The translations under genes and the position numbers were made by a program. A DNA stretch of 19,283 bases, from assembly GCA_947065955.1 (NCBI GenBank), contig CAMSXY010000008.1:1-19283 (forward strand), in the 5' to 3' direction. The notes beneath the pieces are model-generated. The model had not been told where the DNA came from. It was given only the letters and a program-made list of their open reading frames with translations, and searched no databases. The DNA comes from an uncultured Caryophanales bacterium (lineage in GTDB: Bacteria > Bacillota_I > Bacilli_A > RF39 > UBA660). This document shows positions 14,974 through 19,283 of the stretch, piece by piece (the first letter of the stretch is position 1; each line of letters opens with the position of its first letter).

Positions 14974-16095
14974 ATGAACAAAAGAAAAAATGGTTTTACT
15001 TTAATAGAACTTTTGGCTGTTATTGTAATACTAGCTGTCATTGCACTAATTAGTACCCCCATAATTATGAACATTATTGAAGAATCTAGAAAAGGTGCTT
15101 TCAAATCAAGCGTTCAAAGTATATTTAGTGCTTATGAAACGTATGAACTTAAAAACAATTTTGAAGTAGAGGGTAAAGTGGATATTCTTGATTTACCTTT
15201 AACGCATAAAGAAAATTTTGTATCTGGAAAAGTGTATAAAGATGGAAGTACTATAAAAATTGAAAATGTAAGTAATGGAGTTTATTGTGCAAGTGGTACT
15301 TTAGAAGAGTTACAGATTACGGATGGGGAGTGTAAATCTTCCTTGCCTATGCCTACTTTGGCCGAAAAAATAAATTCTCTTTTAGAGAACGATGAAACCG
15401 TTATAGCGAAAGATTCTGATCAAAATCCAAGATATGTAGGGAAAGATCCAGATAATTATATATATTTTAATAATGAAATGTGGAGAATTATTGGTGTGTT
15501 TGATGAAAATGTTAAGATAATACGGAATGAGTCTATTGGAAAAAAAAGTTGGAATGGGACTAATAAAAATGATTGGATAAATAGTAAAATGTATAGTTAT
15601 TTAAATACAACTTATTATGATAGTTTAGATTCTTTTTATAAAGAGATGGTGGAAAATGCAATATGGAGAATTGGCGGAGGGGAAAGTGCTTCTTATACCT
15701 CATCCAAAATGTACGATCTTGAAAAAAGAAATTCAGGGTACAATAGTTCATCCGCTTTAGCAAATGGGTATATTGGACTTATGAGTGTATCCGATTATGG
15801 GTATGCAAGTAGCGAATGTTACAAGTCAAAATCATTTAGTGATTATAATGACACTCTATGTACTAGTACAAATTGGTTATATATGTCAAATAGTATATGG
15901 GATACTGTATGGTTTATCACTCCAAGTACTTCTTCGACAACTGTGTGGGTTATGTATGGCGGTGGTCATGCAGGTCCTACTCCTCCCACAAATACGAACA
16001 TAGTTATTCCTAGCTTATACTTAAAATCCAATGTGAAGGTAAATGGTGGAACAGGAACGGGTAGTGATCCTTATACGATTTCTATGGATCAATAA
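14974..16095 (+). CDS. Prepilin-like surface protein with a lectin-like C-terminal domain
   Basis: 373 residues; ATG preceded by AGGAGAG. The N-terminus is a class III (type IV pilin/pseudopilin) signal: basic leader MNKRKNG, cleavage expected after Gly7, then FTLIELLAVIVIL with Glu12 at position +5 of the mature protein, and a hydrophobic helix to about 34. Residues 35-120 form a short stalk/globular module with Cys105 and Cys120, shared with the protein at 18613. From about 125 comes a separate domain. It runs through NNEMWRIIG and NWLYMSNS to IPSLYLKSNV (345-354) and GTGTGSDPY (359-367), a layout I associate with formylglycine-enzyme-like, C-type-lectin-fold adhesion domains at the surface of gut Bacillota. 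Residues 313-346 look hypervariable (see the separate entry). No prepilin peptidase or pilus assembly ATPase lies in the window. Binding to a ligand is inferred. Confidence 0.85.
   Translation: MNKRKNGFTLIELLAVIVILAVIALISTPIIMNIIEESRKGAFKSSVQSIFSAYETYELKNNFEVEGKVDILDLPLTHKENFVSGKVYKDGSTIKIENVSNGVYCASGTLEELQITDGECKSSLPMPTLAEKINSLLENDETVIAKDSDQNPRYVGKDPDNYIYFNNEMWRIIGVFDENVKIIRNESIGKKSWNGTNKNDWINSKMYSYLNTTYYDSLDSFYKEMVENAIWRIGGGESASYTSSKMYDLEKRNSGYNSSSALANGYIGLMSVSDYGYASSECYKSKSFSDYNDTLCTSTNWLYMSNSIWDTVWFITPSTSSTTVWVMYGGGHAGPTPPTNTNIVIPSLYLKSNVKVNGGTGTGSDPYTISMDQ
15910..16010 (+). other. Candidate hypervariable segment (DGR-type variable region)
   Basis: Codons 313-346 of the prepilin-like gene lie just before the conserved end PSLYLKS. 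Between 15955 and 15999, 24 of 45 bases are G or C, far above the surrounding DNA. Of the 22 codons from 326 to 347, 17 end in T or C. That is what adenine-directed mutation of an AAY-rich template would leave. No template repeat or reverse transcriptase is in the window, so this is a hypothesis. Confidence 0.4.
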
Positions 16096-16124
16096 TTTTA
16101 GATTTTCTTACTATATTTTTCAAA

Positions 16125-16148
16125 AAAACATCACTTTTGTGATGTTTT
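16125..16148. terminator. Bidirectional terminator between convergent genes
   Basis: AAAACATCAC / GTGATGTTTT with a TTTT loop. On the minus strand the stem continues into a long T run (best for the gene at 16147-17805); on the plus strand the T run is short. It overlaps the minus-strand stop codon. Confidence 0.78.
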
Positions 16149-17805
16149 ATTTTCCTATTTGAGCTTTCATTTTATAGACAGGAGCTTTATTGTTTGTTTC
16201 TAAGATGACTGGGGGTGAATAATATTGTTCGTGAATCTTAAAAGTTTCTCTGATCATAGGTTGTAAATTCTTTGAAGAAAAATCTATTGTTTTCGAAAAT
16301 AAATGATCTATGTATTTTTCAATAAATATTTTTATTGAATCTTTTCCATCTTTTTTAATACCGTTTAAAAAAAGCGAAAAATCGGGATAAGATCCAATAC
16401 CAGCTGTTTTTAAACGAAAAGAAAAGTAAATATCTATTTGTTTGATAAAACTATCCGTAGGAGCTTCTTTGAAGGTAGAGATAATTTTTTCCATTAATGT
16501 TTCATCCGCATTGATTTTTTTTTCTATTTCTTTTGTCTTAATGTAAGAATCTACAAAGGTTAAAAGTGTCGATTCGGAAGAAATATAATAAATTTCTTTT
16601 TGCATAAGTTCATCAAGGGTTAAAGAAATGTCCTTTTTTTGAAGTCTTGATTGTATATATTGGTTTATTTCTTCGAAAGGAATTCCTTGAATTTGTCCTT
16701 TTTTTTCATCATAAGCTTTTTTAATTTCATATAGAGGAATGGTTTCGTATTTCTTGCTAATTTCAATTTTTTTTAATTGGACGAGATAGGAAATAGGAAG
16801 TTCCTTTTGGTCTTCGTTAAAATCTTTTAAGAAATCTGATAAAGAGAAAAATGAAATAGGAATGGAAAGAAAAAATAAATTTATATATTGAAGTAACCAT
16901 TCTAATGTTTGTTTTTTATCAGAATTATTTAACCAAAGAAGTGCTTTTTTTCCTGTAATGATCTCCGCTTTTGAAATTTTTTCTAAGGCGAGTTCTTTTT
17001 TATACTTTTCACAAAAATTCTCTATTGTTTGATAGGTATCTAAAGAAGAGGTAATCACAAGAAGAAAAGTATATAAATTTTTATAGGTGTTTATTGTATC
17101 GGGTAAGGAAAGACGAATGTATAGATCAATATCAGAGATAAGAACATTAGATATTGTATCTTCTAAGGTATAATATCCTTTTGTTTTTTCTAATTTTTGT
17201 AAAAGCTCTTTTAAAGTAATTTGATCAGCACAACTTCTTTCTTTTTGTTTCTGTTGGGCTTTTTTTCTTTTTACAAATTCATAAACTGTTAAATCCCCTT
17301 CAAAATAAGTGTCTTCTATTTTAAAAGGAATTTCGATTGGGTAGGTTAAAATTTTATTAATGCACTCATATAATTTTTTTTCTTTTTCTTTATCTAATGG
17401 ATTATTTTTTATATCTTCTAAGGTAATGATTTCGGCTTTTGAATCTTTTAAAAGTTCTTTTGTAGAAAAATAGTAATTTAAAAACTCTAAAACCGATTTT
17501 TTTTCATCAAAAAGAGAGGTTTCTATCATAAAAAAAGTAAAGAAATCAGTACAGACAAATTGATTTTTTGAAAAAATAGAAAAAATTTCCTCTTGTATTT
17601 TAAGAATTGGATATCCATTAATTTGTTCTAAAAGACCAAAAAATTTTTCTTTTTTTAAGGCTTCCTTTAAGTCTTTAACAGAGACGAGTGAAAGAAGGGA
17701 ATTATCGGATTGGGACGTTTTACTATATGGATTTTTCTTGTATAAGATGAAAAATTGATTTTCAAAATTTGCATTTTTATATGAAATATGAACTTTATCC
17801 AACAT
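16147..17805 (-). CDS. Unknown protein with internal repeats
   Basis: 552 residues; ATG at 17805, AGGGG upstream and a good promoter. I do not recognise it. There is no signal peptide or transmembrane helix, and the composition is rich in Lys, Glu, Ile and Phe, so a mostly helical cytoplasmic protein is likely. It contains internal similarity. Residues 41-161 resemble 196-320: KDLKEALKKEKF against KELLQKLEKTKG, FFTFFMIETSLFD (88-100) against LYTFLLVITSSLD (244-256), an identical SKAEIIT at 122-128 and 278-284, and PIEIPF (156-161) against PISFF (316-320). A third, weaker start is LTLDELMQK (395-403). The C-terminal 60 residues are more proline and polar rich (PPVILETNNKAPVYK). Location between two prepilin genes suggests, but does not show, a link to the surface apparatus. 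Confidence 0.75.
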   Translation of the reverse strand: MLDKVHISYKNANFENQFFILYKKNPYSKTSQSDNSLLSLVSVKDLKEALKKEKFFGLLEQINGYPILKIQEEIFSIFSKNQFVCTDFFTFFMIETSLFDEKKSVLEFLNYYFSTKELLKDSKAEIITLEDIKNNPLDKEKEKKLYECINKILTYPIEIPFKIEDTYFEGDLTVYEFVKRKKAQQKQKERSCADQITLKELLQKLEKTKGYYTLEDTISNVLISDIDLYIRLSLPDTINTYKNLYTFLLVITSSLDTYQTIENFCEKYKKELALEKISKAEIITGKKALLWLNNSDKKQTLEWLLQYINLFFLSIPISFFSLSDFLKDFNEDQKELPISYLVQLKKIEISKKYETIPLYEIKKAYDEKKGQIQGIPFEEINQYIQSRLQKKDISLTLDELMQKEIYYISSESTLLTFVDSYIKTKEIEKKINADETLMEKIISTFKEAPTDSFIKQIDIYFSFRLKTAGIGSYPDFSLFLNGIKKDGKDSIKIFIEKYIDHLFSKTIDFSSKNLQPMIRETFKIHEQYYSPPVILETNNKAPVYKMKAQIGK

Positions 17806-17846
17806 ACTAAAAACCCCTATTCTTTTATTCCCTATTTTATAAAAAA

Positions 17847-17875
17847 ATTATATCATTTTTGAAAAAAGAAGTAAA
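17847..17875 (-). promoter_or_regulatory. Promoter of the internally repetitive unknown gene
   Basis: Minus strand: TTTACT (17875-17870), a 17-base spacer ending in TGA, and TATAAT (17852-17847), so an extended -10 as well. The transcript would start about 35 bases before the ATG at 17805. Confidence 0.7.
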
Positions 17876-18122
17876 TGAAATTTGGAAATAAATTTTTGGA
17901 AGAAGCGTTTAATACTTTAATTTATTGATTATATATTTTTAAATATTTTTTCAAAAGTTTAGTTTTTTATTAAAAGTCTTTATTTTAAGGAGTGTATACA
18001 AAATCTTTAAATTATTTTACTACCAATTTACTACTTTTGAAAGTGAAAATATAAAGAATTATAAGAATATCTTCCAAAAACAAAAATGCCGTAAACGCTT
18101 ATAAATAATGATTATCTAGATT

Positions 18123-18151
18123 TTGTCAAATTATAAAAAATATGATATTAT
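18123..18151 (+). promoter_or_regulatory. Strong promoter driving the candidate small RNA
   Basis: TTGTCA (18123-18128), exactly 17 bases, TATTAT (18146-18151), with TGA before the -10 (extended). The start is expected near 18158. A 6-bp inverted repeat, TGCCGT (18087-18092) and ACGGCA (18156-18161), brackets the promoter. Confidence 0.7.
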
Positions 18152-18157
18152 AAACAC

Positions 18158-18324
18158 GGCAAAAAGAACTGAGTTACCTCAAATTTTAAAAATTTTGAAT
18201 AAAACTAGTTTATTTGTTAGAGTATAAACAATCTGAAGAACACAGTTTATAAATGGTTTTGCATAACTTTGTTTCGCAGGCGATTATGCATTTATAATGG
18301 TGTTTTCCTTCGGATTGTTTTTTT
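18158..18324 (+). ncRNA. Candidate structured small RNA, about 165 nt, family unknown
   Basis: It runs from the predicted start to a terminal T run (18318-18324). The 3' two-thirds folds into a long rod. The closing stem is 13 bp, 18226-18238 with 18308-18320 (AAACAATCTGAAG / CTTCGGATTGTTT, one T-G pair). Then come 5 bp AACAC/GTGTT (18239-18243 with 18300-18304), 7 bp TTATAAA/TTTATAA (18247-18253 with 18291-18297), a 6-base bulge, 7 bp TGCATAA/TTATGCA (18260-18266 with 18284-18290) and a 17-base loop (18267-18283). The stem-plus-U-run end would terminate transcription. No open frame with a ribosome site lies inside. The rod with internal bulges faintly recalls 6S RNA, but I see no 6S, SRP, tmRNA, RNase P, T-box or tracrRNA signature. 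The promoter, the fold and the terminator together support a real gene. Confidence 0.6.
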
Positions 18325-18530
18325 CTAAAAAACAAATATATTGGATTGTTTATAATGCTATTTAAGAATTTATGAAAAATTACTCAAAAAATGATATATT
18401 TTTATTATAAAAGGAAATAGAAGCAATAGATTGTTAAGAAAATGTTTCTTTATATTTTTATAGATATTTAATTTGTATAACTAGAAAAATAATGTACTAA
18501 ACTAATCTGTTTTTTCTTATATATAAAAGA

Positions 18531-18558
18531 TACAATTTTAAAAAATTGTACTTTTTTT
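18531..18558 (+). terminator. Hairpin terminator upstream of the second prepilin gene
   Basis: TACAATTT / AAATTGTA stem with a 4-base loop, followed by CTTTTTTT. No gene precedes it within 200 bases, so it either catches read-through from the small RNA or ends an unseen short transcript. Confidence 0.6.
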
Positions 18559-18586
18559 GATATTTTTTAGGTGATTATTTTATGAT
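18557..18586 (+). promoter_or_regulatory. Possible promoter for the second prepilin gene
   Basis: TTGATA (18557-18562), 18 bases, TATGAT (18581-18586). The -35 overlaps the T run of the hairpin at 18531-18558. The start would be near 18593, with AAAGGAAGTG a few bases further on. Confidence 0.35.
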
Positions 18587-18612
18587 AAATTGAACCTAAA
18601 GGAAGTGTAAGA

Positions 18613-19283
18613 ATGAAGAAAAAAGGATTTACTTTAATAGAACTCTTAGCTGTGATTGTAATACTAGGGATTATTGCTCTTATTTCAATTCCTATGATAA
18701 ATGGTGTGATGAAAGAAAGTAGATTAGGAGCCTTTAAAGCAAGTACGTTAAGCCTTTTTCATGCTTATACGAATTATGAGGCAGAACATGGATTCGAAGT
18801 AAAAGACGAACTAAGTATTTTTGATTTGGATATAACGAATAAAAGTACATTTGTATCAGGAGAAATGTATCGAAAAGAAGACTCGATTAAAGTGGAAACG
18901 GTAAGTAACGGAGTTTATTGTGCAAGTGGAACGAGTGACAACTTAAAAATTGTAGAAGGAACTTGTGATTTATTAGATAGTACACCACCAGAGATAATAA
19001 GTGTAACCTATGATGTAACTACCAATTCGATTACCCTTTATACAACTTATGAAGAAGAAGAAAGTTTTTTGAGTAAACATGAGTATCGAATTGCGAAACA
19101 AAGTGAAGATATCGAAAATGCTACCTGGGTGAGTGGAGATAGTTTAACCGAAAATCTTTCTACGAAAACCTTTTTTAGTTTAGGGCAAGGTGTGAAGTAT
19201 AAAATACAAGTAAGATTAACCAATACAGCTTTAGAAAATAATGTATCGGAAATCTATGAATTAGAAGTATCAACTCTAACTTT
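18613..19283 (+). CDS. Prepilin-like surface protein with a different C-terminal domain, cut by the window end
   Basis: ATG at 18613 with AAAGGAAGTG upstream; 223 codons are open to the window edge with no stop. The class III signal is MKKKG then FTLIELLAVIVILGIIALI, with Glu at +5 after the expected cleavage following Gly5. The first 118 residues match the first 120 of the protein at 14974 almost throughout (for example VSNGVYCASGT in both, and the same Cys pair). After Cys118 they diverge completely: here a segment starting DSTPPEIISVTYDVTTNSI continues with alternating hydrophobic strands and a VKYKIQVRLTNTA pattern. This looks like a fibronectin-III- or Ig-like beta-sandwich often found in surface proteins. 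The two proteins are therefore a common anchor with interchangeable heads. The rest of the gene is outside the window. Confidence 0.85.
   Translation, partial: MKKKGFTLIELLAVIVILGIIALISIPMINGVMKESRLGAFKASTLSLFHAYTNYEAEHGFEVKDELSIFDLDITNKSTFVSGEMYRKEDSIKVETVSNGVYCASGTSDNLKIVEGTCDLLDSTPPEIISVTYDVTTNSITLYTTYEEEESFLSKHEYRIAKQSEDIENATWVSGDSLTENLSTKTFFSLGQGVKYKIQVRLTNTALENNVSEIYELEVSTLT

Larger units (their letters stand above)
17876..18612. other. 737-base AT-rich non-coding stretch
   Basis: No credible protein gene on either strand. 17876-18120: very AT-rich; an AAGGAG at about 17988 is followed only by a roughly 20-codon frame from GTG, which I do not trust. 18123-18324: promoter and candidate small RNA, listed separately. 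18325-18530: nothing convincing beyond an isolated TATAAT at 18351-18356. 18531-18558: a terminator-like hairpin. 18557-18612: upstream region of the second prepilin gene. Confidence 0.7.

Noticed and set aside
15785..16003. Second plus-strand frame inside the first prepilin gene
   Set aside because: It overlaps the lectin-like domain in another frame and has no ribosome site. It exists mainly because the variable segment is poor in stop codons.
18569..18593. AGGTGAT followed by a three-codon frame (Met-Ile-Asn-stop) before the second prepilin gene
   Set aside because: It would be a minimal leader peptide, but the proposed transcript starts at about its end and there is no attenuator hairpin after it.
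17876..18612. CRISPR array, tRNA or DGR template repeat in the long non-coding stretch
   Set aside because: No regularly spaced repeats, no cloverleaf, and no segment resembling the variable region at 15910-16010 were seen.

Overview
The window reads as one end of a draft contig from an AT-rich, Gram-positive-type, endospore-forming member of the Bacillota, most likely an uncultured Bacilli lineage. I did not compute GC; by eye it is roughly 30%. Supporting signs are Shine-Dalgarno sites of the AGGTGA/AGGAGG type, the spore protease gene gpr beside rpsT, a CIRCE element, a MurT/GatD-type gene pair and ClpC. The first 45 bases are not biological: they are a sequencing-library adapter with its index.

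Layout. 46-1103 (minus): a lipoprotein polysaccharide deacetylase of PdaC type, cut by the contig end. 1204-1874 (plus): two small overlapping membrane-protein genes that resemble phage holin-region genes. 1900-2403 (minus): a ferritin-like protein. 2532-4576 (plus): a MurT-like ligase and a GatD-like amidotransferase, overlapping by one base; the GatD-like protein lacks both expected catalytic residues. 4573-5703 (minus): a SEDS-family (RodA/FtsW) glycosyltransferase. 5811-7469 (plus): a membrane-anchored PTS EIIB-like domain without its phosphocysteine, then a multi-pass histidine kinase. 7515-8745 (minus): a transglutaminase-like protein and ribosomal protein S20. 8906-9940 (plus): spore protease gpr, divergent from rpsT. 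9961-12311 (plus): a heat-shock operon htpG-hsp20 under a CIRCE-overlapped promoter. 12467-14782 (plus): clpC. 14974-16095 (plus): a prepilin-like protein with a lectin-like C-terminal domain that looks like a hypervariable target. 16147-17805 (minus): a large unknown protein with internal repeats. 17806-18612: a non-coding stretch holding a well-formed candidate small RNA gene. 18613-19283 (plus): a second prepilin-like protein, cut by the window end.

Themes. The left half is mostly cell-envelope biology (deacetylase, MurT/GatD-like pair, SEDS protein). The middle combines sporulation with proteostasis (gpr, htpG, hsp20, clpC). The right end is an accessory surface region, where two prepilin-like proteins share a nearly identical N-terminal module but carry unrelated C-terminal domains. 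The points most worth following are the GatD-like protein without its catalytic residues, the possible diversity-generating variable region in the first prepilin, the candidate small RNA at about 18158-18324, and the 5'-terminal hairpin plus CIRCE architecture of htpG. All functional calls rest on motif recognition by eye; no database search was run.
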